Positions 43,660 through 51,775 of a DNA stretch of 64,000 nucleotides are shown piece after piece. This stretch comes from JBAXGW01 sp037139195 (GTDB taxonomy: Bacteria; Bacteroidota; Bacteroidia; Bacteroidales; JAHJDW01): the NCBI GenBank assembly GCA_037139195.1, contig JBAXGW010000001.1, positions 83,699-147,698 of the forward strand. Direction: 5' to 3'. The notes beneath the pieces are model-generated. The model saw only the letters and a program-made list of their open reading frames with translations. It ran no database searches and was not told where the DNA came from. The position numbers and the translations under genes are program-made. The stretch's first letter is position 1. Each line of letters opens with the position of its first letter.

Positions 43660-44263
43660 TACTATTTTTTGTATTCATTACTTTATTGATAAAATCGATG
43701 TCGGAAAACTGTGCGTTAATGTAAACCATCATTTCGTCGAGGCGATAAAATTCTTGAGCCCAATTGCCATTACGAAGTGTAACAGGCACGTGATTCTTGA
43801 TAACATATTCATACACATCTATACAGCGTTTATCAAATAGCCTATTGTCTTCAATAACAATTTCATCCCCGCTTTTCAATTTCATTTTAGAAAACAAGTT
43901 TCGAGCAAATACAACATCACGATGAACCAAGAACCAATACGGTTTTTTCAGTTTAATTGCCATTTTTATTTCCTCAAAAGTAATGTTTTTATCGCCAATA
44001 TTTCCAGTGCCATAATAGGGGCGAATAATTCCCAAAAACAAATCGCAATCCTCAACGGCTTTTAAACAATTATCGAGATTAGACAAATGTGGGTTTACTT
44101 TCATACTGCCGTAATGAGAATTAAGCACATCGTAACCAAGCGTATTGAGTTGCGCGACCACTTGCGAAATTTGGTCTTCAAAACCATAAACAGTAGAACC
44201 AACCATAATTTTAACTTTATTGGTAGGTTTTTCAAATTTCTTATTATGCACTATTTTAGCCAT
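43646..44263 (-). CDS. DUF4062-domain protein
   Basis: A 205-residue protein starting at ATG 44263, four bases after hsdS; a TTG 15 bases earlier is the alternative. 'VKIMVGSTVYGFEDQISQVVAQL' opens a Rossmann-like DUF4062 domain, followed by 'CLKAVEDCDLFLGIIRPYYGTG' and 'ITFEEIKMAIKLKKPYWFLV'. DUF4062 is related in fold to TIR and nucleoside-binding domains and occurs in predicted immune proteins, where it is usually N-terminal to STAND ATPases; here it is alone with a short C-terminal extension. Its gene overlaps the AlbA_2 gene, so they may function as a pair. Confidence 0.85.
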   Translation of the reverse strand: MAKIVHNKKFEKPTNKVKIMVGSTVYGFEDQISQVVAQLNTLGYDVLNSHYGSMKVNPHLSNLDNCLKAVEDCDLFLGIIRPYYGTGNIGDKNITFEEIKMAIKLKKPYWFLVHRDVVFARNLFSKMKLKSGDEIVIEDNRLFDKRCIDVYEYVIKNHVPVTLRNGNWAQEFYRLDEMMVYINAQFSDIDFINKVMNTKNSNDGK

Positions 44264-44267
44264 AGAT

Positions 44268-45500
44268 TTAATTTTCAATTACATATTCCACCAACTCCCC
44301 CTCAAATGCCTTTTTCAAAATACTTTGCCTCAATGTTTCTGCTTGTTGTAGGCTTTGGGCAATGGTTTCTTCTATTTTATCGCAAATGGTGAGCTTGGAT
44401 TCGAGGATTTGAACTATTTGGTTTTGTTCTTCAATTTTGCACAATGGTAAAGGCATCGAGTTGCAATTCTCTTTATTCAAATATTGTATTGTAGTTGAAG
44501 TAGATTTCTTTTCAAAAAAATGCTTGTTGTTTTGTATACAATATGCTAAATATTTTGAATTTATTAGTTCGTTTGATATAAATGCGTGCAATTGTTGATT
44601 GATAACTATTGGTTTCTGAACTACAGCACTCAGTCCAAAAGTCCCCACGCAAGTCATAACAACACTTCCTGTAGGAATTACTCTAGCATTGTATTGCAAT
44701 GCTTCTTCTTCTGTGAGTCCTAAAGCAATATTATTATAATCTAACGAAATAGAATTTTGTTTTAAATTTGGGGTTGTCACCCATTTAATATCACCAGTAA
44801 ACGTTTTGGGCTTGTCTCTATTTGGAACAATACATTTACAGATATCCCCAACTTTCACCCATTTCCACCCCTCTGGCAATTCTCCTTCTTTAACATATTT
44901 ATTTGTTAATTTACCTTCAAAAGCAGCTTTCAACAAGCTTTGCCTATACACTTTTAGTTGTTGTTGGGCGGTTTTGAGGTTTTCTACACCTTTATCCAAC
45001 TCGCTGAAAAGCTCTTCTATTTTGGAAACTATGAGGTGCTGCTCGGGAAGTGGGGGGAGTATAAAATCAATGTCCATCAAACTACTTTTAGTAAGCTTTA
45101 ATCGAGTAGTTCCATTAACATAATCAATATAGTTGATGGAATTTAGATAATATAACACAAAATCATTTGATAACATTCGCTCTTTCCCCTTTAATATATG
45201 AGCATGATTGTTAACCCATGTTTTACCTTTTATTTTGTATGCCTTCTCTTTGAAAATATCTAAAAATGGAGCACCGTCTTCTCCAACCAATATATACTCC
45301 CCATCAGTTATATAATCATCGATCCACCCAACTTGTCCAGTTGCGCCATAATAAGAATATAATTCATTCTCTGCTTTTCCTGAAATACGTTTTTTTCTTT
45401 CATCCGAATTTATAGGCTTTCTAAGATTATCAAGCACATCACAAACTTCACCAAGTTTTTTGATTTGCCAATGGGGTGGTATTTTAGAATTTTCTTTCAT
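44268..45500 (-). CDS. hsdS: type I restriction-modification specificity subunit HsdS
   Basis: A 410-residue protein with two target-recognition halves. The first begins 'IPPHWQIKKLGEVCDVL' and ends in the coiled-coil conserved region 'LPPLPEQHLIVSKIEELFSELDKGVENL' in layout; the second begins 'LPEGWKWVKVGDICK' and ends 'IEEQNQIVQILESKLTICDKIEETIAQSLQQAETLRQSILKKAF' in layout. The repeated 'LKAAFEGKL' and 'LKKAFEGEL' mark the two conserved coiled-coil ends. It determines the bipartite DNA site of the complex. The gene directly abuts the Gp37/Gp68-family gene. Confidence 0.93.
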   Translation of the reverse strand: MKENSKIPPHWQIKKLGEVCDVLDNLRKPINSDERKKRISGKAENELYSYYGATGQVGWIDDYITDGEYILVGEDGAPFLDIFKEKAYKIKGKTWVNNHAHILKGKERMLSNDFVLYYLNSINYIDYVNGTTRLKLTKSSLMDIDFILPPLPEQHLIVSKIEELFSELDKGVENLKTAQQQLKVYRQSLLKAAFEGKLTNKYVKEGELPEGWKWVKVGDICKCIVPNRDKPKTFTGDIKWVTTPNLKQNSISLDYNNIALGLTEEEALQYNARVIPTGSVVMTCVGTFGLSAVVQKPIVINQQLHAFISNELINSKYLAYCIQNNKHFFEKKSTSTTIQYLNKENCNSMPLPLCKIEEQNQIVQILESKLTICDKIEETIAQSLQQAETLRQSILKKAFEGELVEYVIEN

Positions 45501-46226
45501 TTAAAAATTATCAATTATTAAAGGCATTTCTTTGTATGCTTTTCCTTGTAATGAGCTCCCAGCTTTCTTTTTGTTCGTTCCTCCCCATTGCTTAAAGTAA
45601 AATGCTACATTTTGAGATTGACATTGTTCTTTAATATCAATAATCCATTCTTCTTTAATTGGTCGTGGTGTACGTCCACTTTCGCCACCCACTATTACCC
45701 AGTCTATTCCTTTTAAATTCATATCTGGAATTGCACTTAAAAGTGGTTCGCACGATAGAAACTTAACTCTAGCCTTTGTTTCTCGAAGTAAATCTATTCG
45801 ATTTCTAACTGAATTATTTTCAACTGTAACACCCATCCATAAATTATGGGGCCATTCTAGCCAACCTTCACTATCATAATATCTTAAAACATCAGCTCTT
45901 TTTGTAAGCACTTGAAATACATGTTGAGGATTTTCTTTTATAACTTTAAATATTCGCTGAATATATTCAATTGGAACATCTTTATGAAAAAGGTCGCTCA
46001 TTGAATTTACAAAAATCATCTTCCCTTTTTTCCAAGAATAAGGTTCATTCAATACATCAGGATGCAGTGTTAGTTCAAATCCATTTTTATATTTTTCTTG
46101 TCTCATAGCTTTAAGTCGCAATGCCATCACTTCAGCATAGCAGAACTTACAACCCGAAGAGATTTTATCGCAACCTGTTATTGGGTTCCATGTACTTTCA
46201 GTCCATTCAATTTTTGTTGATGCCAT
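45501..46226 (-). CDS. phage Gp37/Gp68-family protein (DUF5131)
   Basis: A 241-residue protein with the full family pattern: 'IEWTESTWNPITGCDKISSGCKFCYAEVMALRL' in layout, carrying the three-cysteine cluster C-x6-C-x2-C; 'MIFVNSMSDLFHKDVP', 'FQVLTKRADVL', 'LWMGVTVENN', 'RVKFLSCEPLLS', 'WVIVGGESGRTPRPI' and 'FYFKQWGG'. The cysteine arrangement and the TIM-barrel-like strand motifs suggest a radical-SAM-related or metal-binding enzyme, but the reaction is not known. The adjacent upstream gene encodes its usual partner, TcmP. Confidence 0.92.
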   Translation of the reverse strand: MASTKIEWTESTWNPITGCDKISSGCKFCYAEVMALRLKAMRQEKYKNGFELTLHPDVLNEPYSWKKGKMIFVNSMSDLFHKDVPIEYIQRIFKVIKENPQHVFQVLTKRADVLRYYDSEGWLEWPHNLWMGVTVENNSVRNRIDLLRETKARVKFLSCEPLLSAIPDMNLKGIDWVIVGGESGRTPRPIKEEWIIDIKEQCQSQNVAFYFKQWGGTNKKKAGSSLQGKAYKEMPLIIDNF

Positions 46227-46231
46227 AGGAT

Positions 46232-47137
46232 TTATTTTAATATTATTTGTTTTGCGATTTTATAAGCACTTTCATTATTCGATGCAAATACAAAATGATA
46301 TATAGGAACTCCTTTTGAGTTTTCAAGACGCAGAGGCTTTTCAGTAGTATATTTCCATATCTCTTTCAATCGTTTAGCATACAAACTTGCTATTTTCTCA
46401 ATCGGCTTATTAACTTTTGAAAATGTTTCTACTCCATCATCAAATAAGGTAGGGTTTGTTTCTTTGAAATAAAAAGCATCTTTTATTTCCTCTTCACTTA
46501 ACCCAAAGAAGGATTTTAGCTTTTCGATATGCTTCAGTTCACAATTCTTATCTAGTAATCTATTAACAATCACGCCCGTAGGAATAAGAATCCATATATC
46601 AGTTTTGGTATCCCTTAATGACTCTATTGACTCCCAATTAATCTGCATTCCGAACGGATCTAGCAAAACCAAAGCTGCATATTTATTTTTAATAACTTTC
46701 ATTGCTTCTGATAATTGCAATAAATGAACATTGCAATCTCCTGATTTAAACTGAAATTCATTTTCATTTTTTAACTGTAGCAACTTAAGCTTATTTTTTA
46801 GCTTATCCAATGACTCGACTCGTGCATCAATAAAATAATGAAAATCAAACGATAAATTATTTTGTAAAGTTAAAACTCTTTCTGCAGCACCTTTATAAAC
46901 GCTCCCTTCTGGTTCATCAATAAATAACTGTTCATAAAGAGGGGTATTAGATTCTACTTTTCGCTCCCCACTTCCAGCAAAGCCATCAAAATAAATTGTT
47001 TTCCAATATGAGTGTTTTTTCATAATTGTTAAATATGCTGAAACGTATTTCGCAAAAGCATCTAATTTTTTCTCTGTCCAACTCCCTCCCCAACTATTTT
47101 GAGGTTCTTGAACTATATTTTCATTTATTTCGCTCAT
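46232..47137 (-). CDS. tcmP: three-Cys-motif partner protein TcmP
   Basis: A 301-residue member of the TcmP family, defined by its co-occurrence with the Gp37/Gp68 three-Cys protein. Motifs seen: 'WTEKKLDAFAKYVSAYL', 'YWKTIYFDGFAGSG' (a methyltransferase-like first strand), 'FHYFIDA', 'AALVLLDPFGMQINWESIESL' in layout, and 'TDIWILIPTGVIVNRLL'. The 'DPFG' motif resembles the catalytic NPPY/DPPY position of DNA methyltransferases with the first residue changed, so a methyltransferase-related fold is likely. The stop lies five bases before the partner gene, confirming a two-gene unit. Confidence 0.9.
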   Translation of the reverse strand: MSEINENIVQEPQNSWGGSWTEKKLDAFAKYVSAYLTIMKKHSYWKTIYFDGFAGSGERKVESNTPLYEQLFIDEPEGSVYKGAAERVLTLQNNLSFDFHYFIDARVESLDKLKNKLKLLQLKNENEFQFKSGDCNVHLLQLSEAMKVIKNKYAALVLLDPFGMQINWESIESLRDTKTDIWILIPTGVIVNRLLDKNCELKHIEKLKSFFGLSEEEIKDAFYFKETNPTLFDDGVETFSKVNKPIEKIASLYAKRLKEIWKYTTEKPLRLENSKGVPIYHFVFASNNESAYKIAKQIILK

Positions 47138-47310
47138 TTTCTATTGTTGAGTTTCGTATTTGATATTTTAAATTTCTAATTTTCTTCTTCCAGTCAAATA
47201 ACCGTCAAATAAAAACAACCCTGTTTATCTGATAGTTAGTTTATGTTTTTTATTCAAAAAGAGTTTCCAGTCAAATAAAAACTGCACTCAATTGTTAATA
47301 ACTTTTGTTT
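47138..47310. repeat. intergenic region with degenerate repeats CAGTCAAATAA and ATAGTTAGTTT
   Basis: CAGTCAAATAA occurs at 47191-47201 and 47268-47278, with variants at 47202-47212 and, inside the next gene's end, 47312-47322. ATAGTTAGTTT at 47232-47242 recurs at 47347-47357. The pattern is a decayed duplication of about 115 bases. No gene is visible. Confidence 0.6.
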
Positions 47311-47571
47311 TCAGTCACATAAGCATTTCAATATAAAATATGTCAAATAGTTAGTTTGCATTTTCAACCCGTGACAGTTTGTCACGGGTTCATTTCCTTC
47401 TTCTTTAAGTCGTTGTTTCAACTTACGCCAATATGCATTTGGGTCAACGCTATTTGTTAGAATTCGGACAACATCAATTATTGAAATATACCATTTCTCT
47501 AGCTCGCTATCCCATAATGCACGAACTTTTTTATTGTCAAATATTTTAATGGAATCTTTTTGTTCTTTCAT
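47311..47571 (-). pseudogene. truncated BRO-family (Bro-N) protein
   Basis: The ATG at 47571 (a TTG lies 12 bases before) starts 'MKEQKDSIKIFDNKKVRALWDSE' in layout, followed by the BRO core 'WYISIIDVVRILTNSVDPNAYWRKLKQRL' in layout and 'NEPVTNCHGLKMQ'. This is the first 70 residues of the Bro-N domain; normal members are about 250-300 residues long. After 'KMQ' the sequence changes to 'TNYLTYFILKCLCD' and stops. The break coincides with the ATAGTTAGTTT repeat, so recombination or deletion probably truncated it. BRO proteins are common phage and mobile-element genes. Confidence 0.75.
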
Positions 47572-47599
47572 TGTTGATTTCAATTGATTATTCTATATG

Positions 47600-50419
47600 C
47601 TATGCCACCAATACTTCATTCAACTCCTCAATTATTACATCTGTTTCTTCTCCAAACAATTGCCACATTTTCCCCAATCCGCCTTGTGCATTGAATGGAT
47701 GCAAATCAAAATCGTCTTTTTCTATATGAAAACTATTGGTTACACAATCCTTTATCATACGTAGCCATTGCATTTGTTCTTCGTTGAATTTAGTTGCACC
47801 CGCTTGTTTTTTAAACACCCAATTTTGGAAATTACGGTCAACTGTTTTATCAAAAGAAGTTAGTTCCGAATCTAATCCGCTAACTTTACGAATTAAGGAA
47901 ACTATGGCTGTAAGTTCGTTTAATGCCGAACCATTGCACTGACCTAAAGCTTCATAAGCCCGCCAAACATTCAAAGGAGCAAGAAGAGGTTTTTCGGTTT
48001 GCAATTTTTCAAGCACATCTTTAATCATAGTATATGTCAGCTCTCTACGGCGATAAGGCTGATTGTAAAATATTTGCAATGCCATCAATTCATCTTTATG
48101 CTCCAACATCCAACTGGCAAATTCTTTTACCAATTCCTCCGCTTTATCTTTATTGTCTTTATCCCAGCCAGCATTTATAACTTCGTCAGGATTACTATAA
48201 TCAATTTTCTGTTCCAATGCCTTACGAACATTCTCAATATATTCATTCAACTCACCTGTAAATACTTTGGCTGCATCATTTTGCAGCGTTTTAACCAAGG
48301 CATTATATTTCTTTTCCTTTTCAACTGGAGCTTCTCCAGTATTTTCTTTTTCAACAAATGAAGAAATATCTTCTAAAACATCCGGATTGAAGGCATTTAA
48401 AAGTTCTTTTACCACTTGCGAAATGCCTTTGCCATTTGCTTTTTCGGCAAATTTTTTCTTTTCTTTTTCGGTTATTTGCTTATCTAAACGAGTTAAACGA
48501 TTTGCAATGGTTGTGAAAAGTTCTTCTTCTCTTACTCCAACAGCAATAGCTTGTAGCAAATCTTTTAGCGGAACACCTGGTTTCTTTTCCAGCGGTCGAC
48601 TATCTGTTTTTATACTTTTTGTAACACCTATTGCATCAATAATTACGAAGTGGTCTTTTGTTAATCGAGCGGTTTTAGAAACTTTTTGGAGTGCATCAAG
48701 CGTAATTGTGCGAGTTCCTCTACCTTTCATTTGCTCGAAATAATTTCTGCTTTTCACATCACGCATAAAAAGCAAACATTCCAATGGTTTTACATCAGTT
48801 CCAGTTGCAATCATATCCACCGTAACAGCAATGCGAGGATGATATGAATTCCTGAAATCCGAAAGCGTACTTTTAGGGTCGACACCTTTTTCAAGTATAA
48901 TATCATCGGTATCTTTCCTGTCTTTCTGTGTGTTATATGTTATCTTCTTACAAAAGCTATTTTCTTCGCCAAATTCTTCTCTTACTATTTGAATAATATC
49001 ATCTGCGTGGCTGTCTGTTTTAGCAAAAATCAATGTTTTAGGAACTTCAAATTCTCCTTTTTCATCATACCTATCTGCAAATATGCTTGGCAAATTTTCT
49101 TTGAAAGACCTAATAATGGTTCTTATCTGATTCGGATTAACAATATCTTTGTCCAATTGCTGTTTAGAATATTCTTCGTCTTCATCTTGCAACTCCATTC
49201 TTCTTTTCTTACTCAATCTTTCTCGAAGCTCTACATATTCGCCCTTCCAAATTTTCGAGCCTTGCTGAGTTATCTTTGTTTCAATCAAAAATACATTATA
49301 TCCAACGTTAACACCATCAGCAACAGCCATTTCGTGCGAATATTCGCTCACCATATTTTGGTTGAAATAGCCAATTGTTCTTTTATCAGGAGTTGCAGTT
49401 AACCCAATTTCAAAAGCATCGTAATATTCCAACACTTGTTTCCACAGGTTGTAAATACTTCTATGACACTCATCTATCACTATAAAATCGAAAAACTCAA
49501 TTGGCATCTTCCCGTCATATTCAATTGGTGGAATTTCTTTTGGTTGCCAACTGCGTTCGTTAGGGTTTTCTTCTTCGGCAGTTTCTTCAAGCTCTGCGCC
49601 TTTTAAAACCGAATACAATCGCTGAATAGTGCTTATGCAAACCTGACTATCATTTGCAATATAGCTCGATTTAAGTCTTTGAACACTATATAATTCCGTG
49701 AATTTTCTATTATCATCATTTGGAACATACGACATAAACTCTTGTTCTGCCTGTTCTCCCAAATTTTTGGTATCTACTAAAAACAATACTCGCTTTGCTT
49801 TGGCATATTTGAGTAAGCGATAAATGAATGTAATTGCAGTAAATGTCTTACCCGAACCAGTAGCCATTTGAATTAAAGCTCTTGGTTTATTTTCTTTAAA
49901 AGATTTTTCAAGATTATTGATTGCATTTATTTGACATTCTCTCAAACCCTCGATTTGAAGTGCAGGAATATCAAGCAATCTTCTTCGCAATGATTTCTCG
50001 TTATTAATCCAAGTTCTTAATGTTTCTGGGCGATGAAAGCAGAATATCTCCCTTGCTCTAGGCTTCGGGTCGCGAAAATCGGTAAAAGTTGTTCTTTCGC
50101 CAGTGCTAATATAAACAAAAGGCAAAGGCTCATTTTTCAGATGTTTTAATTTCGCTTTTGCATATTCTTCGCCTTGACTTTCATGCACACTAATTCTATG
50201 ACCTTCTTCTTCACGCTTAGCTTCAATAATGCCGCAAGGTGTTCCTTCCACAAACAAGACATAATCAGCAGGACCAACATCCGTAGAATATTCTCTAACT
50301 GCAACGCCAATATTTGCATGAATATTAATCTTTTTCACACTTTGAATAATCCAACCACAAGCTACAAGCTGGCTATCGATATTATCTCGTGCAATTTGTT
50401 CTGGGTTTTGATTGGTCAT
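47600..50419 (-). CDS. hsdR: type I restriction endonuclease subunit HsdR
   Basis: I start it at ATG 50419 ('MTNQNPEQIARDNIDSQL'), since the upstream in-frame codons run through the divergent gene and give a hydrophobic extension. The 939-residue protein has the N-terminal PD-(D/E)XK nuclease ('GPADYVLFVEGTPCGIIEAKRE' with Asp and Glu-Ala-Lys), a DEAD-like motor ('ALIQMATGSGKTFTAITFI', 'DFIVIDECHRS', 'GLTATPDKRT', 'VTVDMIATGTDV', 'QMKGRGTRT'), and a helical C-terminus. It translocates and cuts unmethylated DNA. It is the first gene of the locus and has a promoter nearby. Confidence 0.94.
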   Translation of the reverse strand: MTNQNPEQIARDNIDSQLVACGWIIQSVKKINIHANIGVAVREYSTDVGPADYVLFVEGTPCGIIEAKREEEGHRISVHESQGEEYAKAKLKHLKNEPLPFVYISTGERTTFTDFRDPKPRAREIFCFHRPETLRTWINNEKSLRRRLLDIPALQIEGLRECQINAINNLEKSFKENKPRALIQMATGSGKTFTAITFIYRLLKYAKAKRVLFLVDTKNLGEQAEQEFMSYVPNDDNRKFTELYSVQRLKSSYIANDSQVCISTIQRLYSVLKGAELEETAEEENPNERSWQPKEIPPIEYDGKMPIEFFDFIVIDECHRSIYNLWKQVLEYYDAFEIGLTATPDKRTIGYFNQNMVSEYSHEMAVADGVNVGYNVFLIETKITQQGSKIWKGEYVELRERLSKKRRMELQDEDEEYSKQQLDKDIVNPNQIRTIIRSFKENLPSIFADRYDEKGEFEVPKTLIFAKTDSHADDIIQIVREEFGEENSFCKKITYNTQKDRKDTDDIILEKGVDPKSTLSDFRNSYHPRIAVTVDMIATGTDVKPLECLLFMRDVKSRNYFEQMKGRGTRTITLDALQKVSKTARLTKDHFVIIDAIGVTKSIKTDSRPLEKKPGVPLKDLLQAIAVGVREEELFTTIANRLTRLDKQITEKEKKKFAEKANGKGISQVVKELLNAFNPDVLEDISSFVEKENTGEAPVEKEKKYNALVKTLQNDAAKVFTGELNEYIENVRKALEQKIDYSNPDEVINAGWDKDNKDKAEELVKEFASWMLEHKDELMALQIFYNQPYRRRELTYTMIKDVLEKLQTEKPLLAPLNVWRAYEALGQCNGSALNELTAIVSLIRKVSGLDSELTSFDKTVDRNFQNWVFKKQAGATKFNEEQMQWLRMIKDCVTNSFHIEKDDFDLHPFNAQGGLGKMWQLFGEETDVIIEELNEVLVA

Positions 50420-50453
50420 AATTTGTTTCCAAACAATAAATGAATAACTTATG

Positions 50454-50461
50454 CAAATATA
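50454..50461 (-). promoter_or_regulatory. putative -7 element of hsdR
   Basis: CAAATATA on the plus strand is TATATTTG on the minus strand, 35 bases before the ATG. No clear -33 box at 19-21 bases. Confidence 0.45.
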
Positions 50462-50599
50462 ACAGAAATTATTATTTTTTTGTACGAAAATTACAGCAAA
50501 ACACACAAAATCAAATTTATAAAAAGAGTTTACTATTCTTTATTTGCCTACCTCGCACTTTATCACTACTTTTACATATTAATTACAAAACACCTGCGT

Positions 50600-51775
50600 T
50601 TGAAAACATTTGAAATGATAGCCACTACTCTGTTTGGCTTAGAAACTACTCTAGAATCTGAACTTATTGCTTTAGGGGCAACTGACACAGAAATCCTTAC
50701 ACGTGCAGTTAAATTTTATGGCGACCAATCTGTACTTTATAAAAGCAATTTATTGTTAAGAACTGCAATTAAAGTGCTTCAACTAATTTCATTTTTTGAA
50801 GCAATTGACGAAAATGATCTTTACAATAAAATTAAAAACATCCCTTGGGATTTATATTTTACTACCAAACAAACATTTGCAATAGATGCTACTTGTAGTG
50901 GCGATTACTTTACACATTCAAAGTTCATTGCACTAAAAACTAAGGATGCAATTGTTGATCAATTTAGAGATAAATATCAAATCAGACCCAATATTGATGT
51001 TGAAAATCCTGATGTGAGAATTAATGTTCATATTTCGATTACAAGTTGTACAATTTCGCTTGACAGTTCGGGTGCTCCATTAGGAAAACGAGGGTATAAG
51101 CTTGCTCAAACTGAAGCGCCACTTAGCGAAATTCTTGCAGCAGGTATCATTATGCTAACTGACTGGGATAAAAAGCAAGATTTAATTGACCCAATGTGTG
51201 GCTCGGGTACTTTCCCTATTGAAGCTGCTTTGATAGCACAAAATATACCAGCAGGCAGACTACGTCATTTTACTTTTGAAAAATGGAACAACTTTAACGC
51301 AGCTCTTTGGCAAAAAATAAAAGAAGATGCCGAAAGAGAAATCGTCCCATTCAATGGTTCAATTATGGGTCATGACATAGATCAAAAAGCAATTGAGGTT
51401 TCAAAAGAAAATGCAATGAGAGCTGGAGTTTATGATAATATAGAATTCAAAAAAATTAGTATTTTCGATGACAAGTCAACTTCAACAAATAGTTTAATAA
51501 TAATAAATCCACCCTACGGCGAACGACTTAAAGAAAAAGAAGAAATTATCCCTTTCTATCAAGAAATTGGAACCAAATTAAAACACTCTTTCAATGGTTG
51601 CGATGCTTGGATATTAAGTGGAAACATCGAAGCCATTAAATTCATTGGTTTACGCCCATCGAGAAAAATACGACTTTTCAATGGTCCTATTGAATGCAAA
51701 TTACATAAATTTGAACTTTATAGAGGATCGAAAAGGTATGGCGGTGAACAGAATAACGAAAACAAAGCGGAATAA
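50600..51775 (+). CDS. THUMP-domain class I SAM-dependent RNA methyltransferase (RlmL-type)
   Basis: The TTG at 50600 gives 'MKTFEMIATTLFGLE', matching the few extra residues that relatives have; the ATG at 50615 is the alternative. An N-terminal THUMP domain (to about residue 170, 'RINVHISITSCTISLDSSG') is followed by the family signature 'GKRGYKLAQTEAPLSEILAAGII', motif I 'LIDPMCGSGTFPIEAALIA' and the catalytic 'IIINPPYGERL' (NPPY). This architecture methylates guanine N2 in 23S rRNA. It is followed without gap by a DEAD-box helicase, which suits ribosome assembly. Confidence 0.9.
   Translation: MKTFEMIATTLFGLETTLESELIALGATDTEILTRAVKFYGDQSVLYKSNLLLRTAIKVLQLISFFEAIDENDLYNKIKNIPWDLYFTTKQTFAIDATCSGDYFTHSKFIALKTKDAIVDQFRDKYQIRPNIDVENPDVRINVHISITSCTISLDSSGAPLGKRGYKLAQTEAPLSEILAAGIIMLTDWDKKQDLIDPMCGSGTFPIEAALIAQNIPAGRLRHFTFEKWNNFNAALWQKIKEDAEREIVPFNGSIMGHDIDQKAIEVSKENAMRAGVYDNIEFKKISIFDDKSTSTNSLIIINPPYGERLKEKEEIIPFYQEIGTKLKHSFNGCDAWILSGNIEAIKFIGLRPSRKIRLFNGPIECKLHKFELYRGSKRYGGEQNNENKAE

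Noticed and set aside
50420..50506. N-terminal extension of HsdR
   Set aside because: The extra residues are hydrophobic, cover the promoter-like TATATTTG, and overlap the 5' part of the opposite gene; the ATG at 50419 gives the normal HsdR start.
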